Shown piece by piece: positions 8,942-18,500 of a stretch of DNA of 64,000 nt. The notes beneath the pieces were generated by a model. It was not told the DNA's origin, made no database searches, and saw only the letters and a list, made by a program, of their open reading frames with translations. The stretch is from Cellulophaga sp. L1A9 (lineage in GTDB: Bacteria; Bacteroidota; Bacteroidia; Flavobacteriales; Flavobacteriaceae): NCBI RefSeq assembly GCF_009797025.1, contig NZ_CP047027.1, forward strand, positions 806,001 to 870,000, read 5' to 3'. The translations under genes and the position numbers were made by a program. The stretch's first letter is position 1, and the number at the start of each line of letters is the position of its first letter.

Positions 8942-8974
8942 AAACTAATATATTATTTTGTTAAATAAGTATAC

Positions 8975-9394
8975 TTAATCCTTAAAACGCTCCCATTTTA
9001 TTAGCATAAACTTATCTCCTAACTCCGTTACTACTACTCCCGCACCTTTTATATTTTCAGCATTTTGAAAGTACTTACCCAACTCTATCGCATTCAATAT
9101 TTTATAGGTTGGATGGTAATTGGAGTTATAAGGACGCTTGATATTATACTTCTTTACCCAGTTCATAATACTCACATGAGAAACCCCAAGGATACGCTCA
9201 ATCTCTCGGTACGACAAACCCTCTAAATACAACTGAAGCGACTTGTTTATGTAGTAGTCATCTATCTTCTTACCAATCTTATTTACAGAGAAGAAATAGC
9301 CGCATTGTTTGCACTTATAGCGTTGTCTATTATTTACAATTCCGCTTTTAATCTTATGGTCTGACCCGCAGTTTGGACATAGCTCAATTTTCAT
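8975..9394 (-). CDS. InsA-like zinc-ribbon plus HTH protein without a transposase domain
   Basis: A 139-residue protein. An N-terminal zinc ribbon carries two CxxC pairs (CPNCGS and CKQCGYFF, about residues 6-31). An HTH follows around residues 52-75 (YLEGLSYREIERILGVSHVSIMNWVKKY), the arrangement of the InsA protein of IS1-type elements. The C-terminal ~55 residues (ending KWERFKD) are not catalytic: no DDE triad is visible, and I found no terminal repeats or partner transposase frame. It may be a domesticated DNA-binding regulator, placed just upstream of the porin/symporter genes on the same strand. The start is taken as the second ATG (MKIELCPNC); another lies three codons earlier. Confidence 0.75.
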   Translation of the reverse strand: MKIELCPNCGSDHKIKSGIVNNRQRYKCKQCGYFFSVNKIGKKIDDYYINKSLQLYLEGLSYREIERILGVSHVSIMNWVKKYNIKRPYNSNYHPTYKILNAIELGKYFQNAENIKGAGVVVTELGDKFMLIKWERFKD

Positions 9395-9583
9395 ATATAC
9401 CAAATTAGCATAAATATATCAATTTAGCACTATTAATTTTAAGGCTCATATGTTATTTACTAAAATACAACTCCCTAATTAACATGTATTTATATACTAA
9501 TCACTAGACACCATAAGAACTTTATCTCTATTAACTTATGGGAATACTGACATAAACGGCTATAAATCTAGCCATAATAGCAT

Positions 9584-9625
9584 AAAAAAAATCCCAGTAA
9601 ATTTAAATTTACTGGGATTTTTTTT
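9584..9625. terminator. perfect 42-base palindromic terminator
   Basis: Eight A, a 13-base arm starting TCCCAGTAAATTT, its exact complement, then eight T. The centre lies between 9604 and 9605. It lies 19 bases after the stop of the GH114-like gene (minus strand), and by symmetry it would also stop plus-strand transcription. Confidence 0.9.
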
Positions 9626-9644
9626 ATGAATACCATATGCTCAC

Positions 9645-10493
9645 CTACTCATTAAAATGAACATACTTTTTTAATATGGCATCTTCACAAATAAAGGAAA
9701 GGTCATCATTATAGATGCCTTTATATTCAGAATACACTTCTCCACAAGATTTCTCATTATAATGATTTATAATCACCAATTTCCCTGCATCTAAAAAACT
9801 TTGGGCTCCAGATTGATCCCACCAATTTTTTTCATCAGAATACGATTCATACAAGACTCCATCAAAATCAGTAGCATCTTCTACCCTATTTTTCGCCATA
9901 CATTTCATTCCTTTTGAATGTACATAATCACATAGTTCTTGGTAATAGGCTGCTCCGTCAGTTTCTGTTGCGATTATCCCATAGGTGGCTCTAGATTCAT
10001 CATCAAAAGCCCAGTCCATATTATCAAACTCTACCCAATCAAATCCCCTAGCAGCAATCTTATCTATTCTTGCTTTCATTACTTCTAATACTCCGGTTGT
10101 AGTTTCTTTGATAAAAAATTCATCGGGCCATTCTCCCCAAGGCGTTGCTACTAGGTAGGGTTTTATTTGTTCATAGTCTTCTCTATAAGTTTCACCCGTA
10201 CCGATACTGATATAAGCGCCTACCTGGTTTCCATTTGCTTGTATCGCTGCTACATGATCAGTTACGCCATCCTGAAAAGGATCTAGTAAAACATATCCAT
10301 TTTTGGCTGTGCTTAAAATAGTACTAATCTTATCTGCCTCAAAATTCTCTTGATAGGCTTGATTGTAAACTGGTATGGCAGCACTTTCAACTGTAGTAAT
10401 AGGATCATCACTATTATCTGTCGCATCAACACTCTCATCACTAGCACAAGAAACAAACAAAAACAGAAATGTAATTATTAGAGGGTAATTCAT
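9645..10493 (-). CDS. lipoprotein with GH114-type (endo-alpha-1,4-polygalactosaminidase-like) TIM barrel
   Basis: 282 residues beginning with a short lipoprotein signal (FLFLFVSC, lipid Cys about residue 16). A Ser/Asp-rich tether follows, then a TIM-barrel domain with GH114 features: GAYISIGTGETYREDY, TPWGEWPDEFFI, IAARGFDWVEFDNMDWA (probable acidic catalytic residues), and YHSKG/MKCMAKN-like strands. Members are linked to cleavage of galactosaminogalactan-type polysaccharides, though many are uncharacterised. It is probably a cell-surface or periplasmic glycan hydrolase. A likely -7 box (GAAAGATA on the plus strand, 10523-10530) lies 30 bases upstream. It is a monocistronic unit with its own terminator. 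Confidence 0.8.
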   Translation of the reverse strand: MNYPLIITFLFLFVSCASDESVDATDNSDDPITTVESAAIPVYNQAYQENFEADKISTILSTAKNGYVLLDPFQDGVTDHVAAIQANGNQVGAYISIGTGETYREDYEQIKPYLVATPWGEWPDEFFIKETTTGVLEVMKARIDKIAARGFDWVEFDNMDWAFDDESRATYGIIATETDGAAYYQELCDYVHSKGMKCMAKNRVEDATDFDGVLYESYSDEKNWWDQSGAQSFLDAGKLVIINHYNEKSCGEVYSEYKGIYNDDLSFICEDAILKKYVHFNE

Positions 10494-10599
10494 TCTAATG
10501 GTTTTTAAACTATAATTTACGGAAAGATAGTATTTCTAATTTTACGCTTTTCTACCTTAAAGGTGATTTTAACTGAAAGGTTTAAATTTAATAAATACG

Positions 10600-11487
10600 C
10601 TAGTCTGCAGGCACAACATTTTCTGGATTAATTTTAGGGGGAAATATTACAACATGCGAGTAGTAATCTCTATAATTGCTAAATTTCGTTTTTAAGAATA
10701 ACGGTTTATTCTTTTCTTCGTCGTATTTTCTGATGGGTGCTCCCCACCAATTACACTCTTTTAGAGAATCAAACCTTGTGATCCAAGTGTGCCAACCTTG
10801 ATCACTAAAACCCCATCCAAATTCATTTGCATTTAAGAGTTGCTCAATTTCTGACATATCTTCATCAACATCAAAAACCCCTTCTAAGGGAATATTTGGT
10901 TGTTTCCATACATGGTACTTTTTGTCTTTCTTGAAATTAGATAAACAACTTTTATATTCTTCTGAGTTTTTTGAAATAAATAAATAGGCTTTCCATTGGT
11001 AAAATTCAGTTAAAATATACCCTAAACTCCATCCCGCATATTCACGATTAGACCAAATATCTTTATGGTGTTTTTTAATAGTTTCAAACTCAGTTCCAAA
11101 ACCAGACTCTAAAGCTTTAACCGCATAAATAGTACAATGCATACTGTCTAACTTTATATTACTTTTTTCCAATCCATATTTTTGAAATACTGAAATTGAA
11201 TCCTTTTCAATAGTACGCTTCTCTAAATCATTATACCATTGCGTTCCGTAATAAATACTTCCGACAGTAGGATAACTATTAAAATATTCATTCTCTATCT
11301 CTGCAATTTTATTTATGGCATCTACGGAATTAAAATTTGAATATTCATTTCTTGATTGGCTCAACGCTGTAAACACTTTAAAACTATCTTCTTTTTCCGT
11401 AGCAATATCTATAGGTTCTTTAACAACTTCTTTGCAGGTGTTGCAGAGCAATGCAAAAGCTAGAATAAAATAAATTGTTCTTTTCAT
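10600..11487 (-). CDS. exported protein of unknown function
   Basis: 295 residues with a hydrophobic leader (MKRTIYFILAFALLCNTCKE). The Cys at about 18 may be lipidated, although CNTC is a poor lipobox. The body is mixed alpha/beta, rich in aromatic residues and Trp (GWGFSDQGWHTWITRF, ECNWWGAPIRKY), and I see no catalytic signature I recognise. It follows the next lipoprotein gene by 18 bases on the same strand and so is probably co-transcribed with it. The function is unknown. Confidence 0.75.
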   Translation of the reverse strand: MKRTIYFILAFALLCNTCKEVVKEPIDIATEKEDSFKVFTALSQSRNEYSNFNSVDAINKIAEIENEYFNSYPTVGSIYYGTQWYNDLEKRTIEKDSISVFQKYGLEKSNIKLDSMHCTIYAVKALESGFGTEFETIKKHHKDIWSNREYAGWSLGYILTEFYQWKAYLFISKNSEEYKSCLSNFKKDKKYHVWKQPNIPLEGVFDVDEDMSEIEQLLNANEFGWGFSDQGWHTWITRFDSLKECNWWGAPIRKYDEEKNKPLFLKTKFSNYRDYYSHVVIFPPKINPENVVPAD

Positions 11488-11505
11488 ATTTTCGTCATTC
11501 CAAAA

Positions 11506-12324
11506 CTATTTTTCAGCGGTATCCATTTCAAAATAGGTTCTTATAGTATCCACTTCAGCATATGGGTCTTTCTCCATCTCGTAAAACGAAAATAAATTTT
11601 CACTTAAATTAAGTATTTCAATAGTAAAATATTCTTTTTTATTTAAGCGTTCTTCTGGAAAAAACCTAGTTTCTTTAAATTCATTTGCACTAATAAACTC
11701 CCAAGTACCGGTATACTCTTCGGAACCCAATTTCTCTACAAAAGTTCCATCCTCAAAATATTCTTTTGTTTTTTTTCTATTTCCGCTCATTAAGGAAGTA
11801 AATTTCTGATCAAACACACCGCGTACAAATGGTTTGTTCTTGTGTTCTCCTAGAACAAAATTCATAGTTACTCCCTCAAAGTTATTTGTTTTGTTTAATA
11901 TGGTTTTAGCTAATTCAATATTTTCATTAGAATTATTAGGAATCGTTAACTGCATTCCAAATGCTGAAATAATCCATTTTTTTGAGCATAACATTTTTAG
12001 ACGGAGTGCTATACTTTTATTTAAACTTTCTTCTGCTGTTTTCCTTGCCTCTTCTAGGAGCTCCTCTTCTAAGATTAATGCTTTTTTATTGTCTATTTCT
12101 TCAATTTCACGGAGAAGTTTTCGATAGGTTTTATCCTTTAAACCACTCCCTGTTAGTTCCAAATTATTTACATGTCCTTTTAACTGAATAAGTTGTAACG
12201 GTGTAATCTGCTCTGCTACTTCACTTAAATCTTCTACTTTGGTAGCCTTTTGATATTTTTTATCTAAACCACGGACACATGAAATACAGATTATACATAA
12301 TAGAAGTAAGATGAACTTTTTCAT
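11506..12324 (-). CDS. lipoprotein with coiled region and lipocalin-like C-terminus
   Basis: 272 residues. The signal MKKFILLLLCIICISC gives lipid Cys16. Residues ~60-115 are a Glu/Lys-rich helix with coiled-coil character (EIEEIDNKKALILEEELLEE). The C-terminal ~120 residues have the strand-rich pattern of small lipocalin-like domains, with GTWEFIS and an FSFYEMEKDPYAEVD ending. It sits between the YbjQ/zinc-finger gene (28-base gap) and the next exported protein (18-base gap), so the three probably form one transcript. No function can be assigned. Confidence 0.75.
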   Translation of the reverse strand: MKKFILLLLCIICISCVRGLDKKYQKATKVEDLSEVAEQITPLQLIQLKGHVNNLELTGSGLKDKTYRKLLREIEEIDNKKALILEEELLEEARKTAEESLNKSIALRLKMLCSKKWIISAFGMQLTIPNNSNENIELAKTILNKTNNFEGVTMNFVLGEHKNKPFVRGVFDQKFTSLMSGNRKKTKEYFEDGTFVEKLGSEEYTGTWEFISANEFKETRFFPEERLNKKEYFTIEILNLSENLFSFYEMEKDPYAEVDTIRTYFEMDTAEK

Positions 12325-12352
12325 ATAAATTATTTAATGTTTTGGAATAGAA

Positions 12353-13408
12353 TTAAGCAAAGTTTTTTTCTAAAAGTGCCAACTTAAAAATTAAATTTTC
12401 CTTAATTTCTTTAAGGTCGATAACGGCATCTTTTAATCCGTGAATATCCTTTCTACATTCTCTACAAATAGCTCTTTCCAAGTTATTTTCTGTTCCGCAT
12501 TCGCATTTCCAAACATCAATTTCTTTATCTGAAAACGATTCTTTAGATCTTATGAATTTTGCCTTTACAGGAAATTTTTCTTCTAAAACCATAATCGTTT
12601 CTTGAATAGGTTTCAAGTCAGCTTTAAAATAGGTTTTTTTATGCATTCCAGCAATGGAAGCTCCCAAAGTATGTAAATACTGTTTTTTACTAGTCAATAG
12701 CTTTAGATTCTTATCATAGTCCACCATATTTAATTCTTGTATCACTTCTAGAACATACTCCAAATCTCTATCTTCATTGTTTTCTAAGAAATCAAAAATC
12801 TGCGTTATTGTATTCTCTCTTTCTAGCGTATCAAAAAACAACTTAATATTTTCTTTAACATCAAACTGACTTAAGTTATTGGTGAGTTTGCTCAATAGAA
12901 AAGGGATTAATTCTGAAACTTGATTTTCTATAATTTGATTCCACTTATTCTCAGTTAAAATCAGTTCATCTTTTTCTGCACTAGCCAACAATCGTGCTTT
13001 TAAAGACAATTGCTCAAAAGCTTCTAAATTTATGGAGGTTGAATTTTTAATTACATTCTTAGCCTTTCCTGCTACTCTTACCGCTGTCCCCATAGCGGTA
13101 ACCATCAACATTGATTTTCCTTGGGCAGAAATCTCATCATTGTCAATACTGAGACCGATAACGTAATTGGCATTTAAATAATGGGCACGTCTTTTAAGTT
13201 CTATAATAGCTTCTTCATTAATCTTTTCTAATGATTTGGTATATGTATTAGACTTACCTCCAATAACATCCCGAAATCCTGTTAGTAAATCTTCAAAGAA
13301 ATTCATCCCAATAACGATAGTTACAGAAATAGGTTCCAGGTATTCTACTATTTCAACATTCTGCAAAGAAGAAGTTGTTGTTACTTTTATATGTTTAAAA
13401 TTTTCCAT
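12353..13408 (-). CDS. YbjQ/UPF0145 domain fused to a C-terminal zinc-finger region
   Basis: 351 residues, probably cytoplasmic. Residues 1-~110 match the heavy-metal-binding-domain/YbjQ family: an opening VTTTSSLQNVEIVEYLEPIS, then GGKSNTYTKSLEKINEEAIIELKRRA and NANYVIGLSID. This fold forms pentamers and its role is unclear. A helical middle follows. Near residue 305 is a double-CxxC zinc finger (WKCECGTENNLERAICRECRKD) resembling RanBP2-type or zinc-ribbon fingers. The final segment is helical. The fusion is unusual, since YbjQ proteins are normally about 105 residues. It is the first gene of the probable three-gene operon. Confidence 0.85.
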   Translation of the reverse strand: MENFKHIKVTTTSSLQNVEIVEYLEPISVTIVIGMNFFEDLLTGFRDVIGGKSNTYTKSLEKINEEAIIELKRRAHYLNANYVIGLSIDNDEISAQGKSMLMVTAMGTAVRVAGKAKNVIKNSTSINLEAFEQLSLKARLLASAEKDELILTENKWNQIIENQVSELIPFLLSKLTNNLSQFDVKENIKLFFDTLERENTITQIFDFLENNEDRDLEYVLEVIQELNMVDYDKNLKLLTSKKQYLHTLGASIAGMHKKTYFKADLKPIQETIMVLEEKFPVKAKFIRSKESFSDKEIDVWKCECGTENNLERAICRECRKDIHGLKDAVIDLKEIKENLIFKLALLEKNFA

Positions 13409-13749
13409 TTGTAGACTACTGTAAAGTTTATAATAGGCGCGTTATCGCTAAAAATGAGTTGCAAAAAAAATCAATCCATTTGCGCTACACCTCTAACGCA
13501 TAAAAGAGAATATATATTCTACAACAAAATCAAATATATAAGATAATTCCCCTAGCGCTCTTAATACAAGTTTTGAACAATAATAAAAACCTGAATTTCT
13601 ATTTCATTATTCCTATCAAATTCATTTGAGCTTATTTTTTTTTCATCTGGGTCCGTTTAAAATTTCTTCTACAACTAGTTTTAATAAATTTTTTAGCCTT
13701 TGCATTCGCGAAGAATTATTATAATTAAACTATATAAACGAAATGGGTT
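13409..13749. other. 341-base intergenic region
   Basis: AT-rich DNA between divergent genes, holding the promoters of the YbjQ-like gene and of the small plus-strand gene. I see no long open frame. A 20-codon minus-strand frame begins near 13703 (MQRLKNLLKLVVEE...) but has no support. No clear TAnnTTTG box or large inverted repeat was seen. Confidence 0.5.
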
Positions 13750-13971
13750 ATGGAACTATTCAATTATTATTATACGTTGGTTAACAAGAATACGGGAGAG
13801 GCAATAGCTTCAAATATTTCAACCATTGCACTCCTAAAACCTTTTTTATCTGAAGCACTCTATGAATATCTTGAAAGTGAATCTAAAACTGGAAAACTTA
13901 ATGCTTCTCGTTTAGAAGATGATCTTACTATTTGTATTGTAAAAAAAGCATTTGAATCAAGAGCATCGTAA
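13750..13971 (+). CDS. small orphan protein of unknown function
   Basis: A 73-residue soluble protein starting MELFNYYYTLVNKNTGEAI, with a central FLSEALYEYLESES helix and a C-terminal TICIVKKAFES segment. No signal peptide or membrane helix. Support comes from normal-looking composition, the following convergent terminator, and isolation from other genes in any frame. It shows no motif that I can link to a function. Confidence 0.55.
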   Translation: MELFNYYYTLVNKNTGEAIASNISTIALLKPFLSEALYEYLESESKTGKLNASRLEDDLTICIVKKAFESRAS

Positions 13972-13993
13972 CAAATTAGAAAATCATAAAAAC

Positions 13994-14026
13994 AAAAAAA
14001 CCTGTAAATTTCTTTACAGGTTTTTA
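13994..14026. terminator. bidirectional terminator between convergent genes
   Basis: CCTGTAAA (14001-14008), loop TTTC, TTTACAGG (14013-14020), flanked by an A run on the left and TTTTT on the right. It serves the small plus-strand gene and the NodT-type channel gene on the minus strand. Confidence 0.88.
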
Positions 14027-14049
14027 ATTAGGTAGGTATTATGACCTCT

Positions 14050-15507
14050 TTAATTCCATCCGCCCCCTAATGCTTTATACATAGTTGTTTGGGCAATCAT
14101 TTGATCCTTTTTAGTTTCGATAAGTTCAATGGTAGCCTCTAACGCATCACGTTGCGTTAAAAGTACTTCCATATAATCTGCACGAGCCGATTGAAAAAGA
14201 CGTATCGAAATATCGATAGATTCTGTTAAAGCTTCAACCTGACCTACTTTTAAATCAAAATTTTGCTTCAAGTTATCAATATTTGAAAGTTCATTTGACA
14301 CTTCAATATAAGCATTCAAAATAGTTTTTTCATATTCAAAAACGGCCTGGATCTGCTTGTCATTTGCATTTTTATATTCCGCTTTAATAGCATTTCTATT
14401 GATTAATGGGCCAACGACATCCCCTACTACAGAATACAAAAGAGATTCCGGTGTCGTATTCAAATACTTAGGTTTAAAAGCCTCTAAACCCACGCTTGCT
14501 GTAATATCAAAGGAAGGATAAAAATTAGCTTTTGCCACTTTAATATTTAATTTAGCAGCCTCTAACTCTAATTCTGCTTGACGAACATCTGTACGATTTT
14601 GAAGTAATTGCGAGGGTACACCGGCATAAATAGCATCAACAGCATGGCCTATAAAATCGCCTGTATTTCTAGCTACCTTTTGTGGAGACCTACCCATTAA
14701 GAAATTAATCTTATTCTCCATTTCAACAATTTGTTGTTTTAGTTCAAATCTGTGGCTTCTATTTTTCAATACTTCCGCCTCAAACTTTTTAACTGCTAAC
14801 TCCGTCGCTCTTGCAGCCTGCTTCTGAAGTCGTACCATTTTAAGAGCATTCTCCTGAATTTCTAAGTTCTGGTCAATTATTGCTAACTGACTATCTACTG
14901 CCAAAAGTTCATAATAAGAATTTGCAATTTCGGAAACAATAGTAGTGACCATAAAATTCTTACCCTCTACTGTAGATAGGTATTCAAAAACAGCAGATTT
15001 TTTAGCATTACGTAACTTCTTCCACACATCTATCTCCCAAGAAGCTGTTAACCCAAAAGAGTAGTTAGTCAATGGCTCAGGAAACTCCTCACCATCTCTA
15101 ATGTCTAGATTTTTTTCAACAGCTCCATTTCTGGTATACTCACCTACTTTCTCAACCTCAGCACCACCAAAATAATTGACAAAAGGCAAATATTCTCCTT
15201 TTCTCGTTTTTATTTCGTTTTTAGACATATCTACATTCTGTAGCATAATATTTAACTCCTGGTTATGTACCAAAGCGGTGTCTATCAACGCAACTAAATA
15301 GGGATCAGAAAAAAATTCTTTCCATTTCATTTTGGCTGTATTTACAGTATCTGCAGACTGATTTGCGTACTGTTCTGGAACACTTTTATTTTCTTCTTTT
15401 ACTGTTCTAGTAGGCACGCAAGCATACACACTCGTAAGTACCAGAAAGCCTACAAAAGAAGACTTTCTATACCTTAATATTTTGCCTATATTAATTTTCA
15501 TCATCAT
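14050..15507 (-). CDS. outer-membrane efflux channel lipoprotein (NodT/OprM type)
   Basis: 485 residues and the last gene of the RND operon. The leader ends in VYAC, a probable lipidation site at about Cys30. Two outer-membrane-efflux repeats follow, with LIDTALVHNQELNIMLQNV in the first half and LLQNRTDVRQAELELEAAKLNIKVAKANFYPSFDITAS in the second, as in TolC/OprM channels. It exports pump substrates across the outer membrane. Three consecutive ATG codons (15499-15507) open the frame. Its first codons overlap the pump gene's end by 17 bases, indicating coupled translation. Confidence 0.93.
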   Translation of the reverse strand: MMMKINIGKILRYRKSSFVGFLVLTSVYACVPTRTVKEENKSVPEQYANQSADTVNTAKMKWKEFFSDPYLVALIDTALVHNQELNIMLQNVDMSKNEIKTRKGEYLPFVNYFGGAEVEKVGEYTRNGAVEKNLDIRDGEEFPEPLTNYSFGLTASWEIDVWKKLRNAKKSAVFEYLSTVEGKNFMVTTIVSEIANSYYELLAVDSQLAIIDQNLEIQENALKMVRLQKQAARATELAVKKFEAEVLKNRSHRFELKQQIVEMENKINFLMGRSPQKVARNTGDFIGHAVDAIYAGVPSQLLQNRTDVRQAELELEAAKLNIKVAKANFYPSFDITASVGLEAFKPKYLNTTPESLLYSVVGDVVGPLINRNAIKAEYKNANDKQIQAVFEYEKTILNAYIEVSNELSNIDNLKQNFDLKVGQVEALTESIDISIRLFQSARADYMEVLLTQRDALEATIELIETKKDQMIAQTTMYKALGGGWN

Positions 15508-18500
15508 TCTTTTTGGTTAATTTTTTCAACAGTTTTTTCACTTCACGTAATGCTGCTCTTGTTTTACCTTCTGTTTCACTTTCTCTAATAAATTCTTCCG
15601 AAACTGGTTCTGTAGCTTCTCCTTTTATAAGACTTCTACCATCTGCCATGGTACCGAAAATATAATACAAGCCAGGAATCACTAACACTCCGAAAAGAGT
15701 ACCGATAAGCATACCACCCATTGCAGAACCTCCAATGGTTCTGTTCCCAATTGCTCCTGCACCGCTAGCAATTACAAGCGGAATTAACCCTGCAATAAAG
15801 GCAAAAGAAGTCATTAGAATAGGTCTAAATCTTGATCTAGAACCTTCAATAGCAGCTTCTAGCACGGTAGCACCTTGCCTACGTTTCTGGACGGCAAATT
15901 CTATAATCAACACGGCATTTTTACCGAGTAACCCTACCAGCATAATGACTCCGATTTGCGCATAAACGTCATTTGCTAACCCCATTACTTTAAGTAAAGC
16001 AAAGGAACCAAATATCCCTACGGGTAGTGATAAGATCACAGCAAATGGCAATAAGAAACTTTCATACTGTGCCGCCAAAACAAAATACACGAAGATTAAT
16101 ACGATCGCAAAAATATAGATGGACTCACTCCCTCTATTTGCTTCATCATACGAAAGACCTTCCCAAGCAATATCATAGCCTCTTGGTAGCGTTTCTTTTG
16201 CTACTTCTTTTATGGCATTAATGGCATCTCCCGTAGTAAAACCAGTAGCTGGAAGTCCGTTTATAGATGCAGAATTATACAAATTATATCGCGTAATTTC
16301 ATTAGGACCTAACTTCTTCTCTAGGGTCATGAATGCCGAATAGGGTACCATATCGCCTTCTTCGTTTTTAACAAATAATTTATCTAAATCTGTGGGTAAG
16401 GCTCTATATTCAGGAGCTGCTTGTGTATACACTTTAAAGAATCTCCCAAAACGTATAAAACCTTGCTCGTAAGTACTCCCTATTAGAATATTCAAGTTTT
16501 CCATAGCGTTACCAATGGTAACCCCTTTCTGCATCGCAATTTTATTGTTTATTTTTAATTTATACTGAGGGTAATTAGCAGAATAAAAAGTAAACAAACC
16601 AGAAAGCTCTTTACGCTCCCCTAAAGCTGCCATAAAATCATTATTTATCTTTTCGAAAGCATGATAATCGGTAGAATTTGTTTTATCTAACAAACGCATT
16701 GAAAAACCTCCTGAAGAACCAAAACCTGGTACCGCTGGTGGCTCAAAATATTCAATCACCGCACCCAAATCTTTAGTTTCTTCTTCTAAAAGCTCCATAA
16801 TTTCATGAACCGAATGACTACGTTCTGACCATGGCTTAAGGTTAATTAAACACGTACCCGCGTTTGAGCCTCTCCCTTCTGTCATAATTTCATATCCTGC
16901 CAATGAAGATACCGATGCTACACCGTCCATTTCTTCACAGATTTTCTGAAGTTTTCTAGCCACATCATTCGTACGTTCTAAAGTTGCTCCTGGAGGTGTT
17001 TGAATAATCGCATAGATCATCCCTTGATCTTCATTAGGAATAAATCCTGCAGGCAATACTTTGCTGGTCAAAAATATCCCCACACAGAAAGCTATTAGAA
17101 TTCCGAAAGTAACCATACGTCTGGCTACAATTTTATTCAAAATATTAACGTAGGTACCTGTTAGCCTTTCAAAGCCTTTATTAAACCAAGCTATAAATTT
17201 ATCTATCGGTGATTTACTTTTGGGCTTACCATGATTATTCTTCAACAATACCGCACATAATACAGGTGTTAAGGTAAGGGCTACAATTGCAGAAATTATG
17301 ATTGACCCAGCCATAGTAATAGAGAACTGACGGTAAAAAACCCCTACTGGTCCGGACATAAATGAAATAGGAATAAAAACCGAAACCATGACCAAAGTTA
17401 TGGCTATAATTGCCCCACCTATCTCACCCAATACGGCATAAGATGCATTGTACGGTGTGAGGTTCTCCTCCTCCATTTTAACATGGACCGCTTCTACGAC
17501 CACAATGGCATTATCTACCACAATACCAATGGCTAATACTAATGCGAATAAGGTAATCAGGTTAATGGAAAGTCCAAAAAGTTGCATTACAAAAAATGCT
17601 CCAATTAAAGATACGGGTACTGCAATTATCGGAATTAACGTAGAACGCCAATCTCCTAAGAATAAGAATACCACAATAGCTACTAATATAAAAGCATCTC
17701 TAAGCGTATGAATTACCTGCTCAATAGAGGCATCTAAGAAATTAGAAACATCATAACTAATTTTATAATCTACTCCCGGAGGCAATTCTGCTTTGAGTTC
17801 TACAAGCTTATTTTTAACTTCATCAATGACATCTTTACCATTACTCCCTAAGGTTTGTTTTAAAATGATTGATGCAGAAGGGTGTCCGTCTAAATTGGAA
17901 TAAATATCAAAAAACTCACTCCCTAATTCTACATCGGCAACATCTTTTAACTTTAAAAGCTCTCCTTCTTCATTAGCTCTAATGATGATGTCTTCATATT
18001 GTTCGGGTTCTGAATACCGATCTTCATACGTTAGTACATATTCTAAAGCTTGTGAGGTTTTACCAGAGCTCCCCCCCAGTCTTCCTGGTCGTGCAATAAT
18101 GCTCTGATCTTGCATAGCCTCCATCACTTCTTCTGCTGACACATTATAAGCACGCATACGATCTGGTTTTAACCAAACACGCATGGCATATTTACGGCTT
18201 CCTAGTATTTGAGCACTCGCAATCCCGTCAATACGTTGTATTTCTGGAATTATTTTTGTGTATGCATAGTTGTATAAAAATAATTCATCATCATCTTCTT
18301 GTGTACTAAACAAGTTTACATACATCAACATACTTGGTTGAACTGGCGTAATGACTACCCCTTCACGCTGAACTAATTCCGGCAATAAGGGCATTACTTG
18401 ATCTACCCTTGTTTTTACCATAACCACAGCTTGATTTGGGTCGGTACCGGGTTCAAAAATAATACGTAAAGTTCCTTCCCCAGCGCTAGTAGCATCGGAA

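Noticed and set aside
8975..9583. An IS1-type insertion sequence around the InsA-like gene
   Set aside because: No second transposase frame, no catalytic triad, and no terminal inverted repeats or target duplications found by eye.
13640..13703. Short minus-strand frame MQRLKNLLKLVVEEILNGPR
   Set aside because: Only 20 codons, no context or leader; not enough to call a gene.
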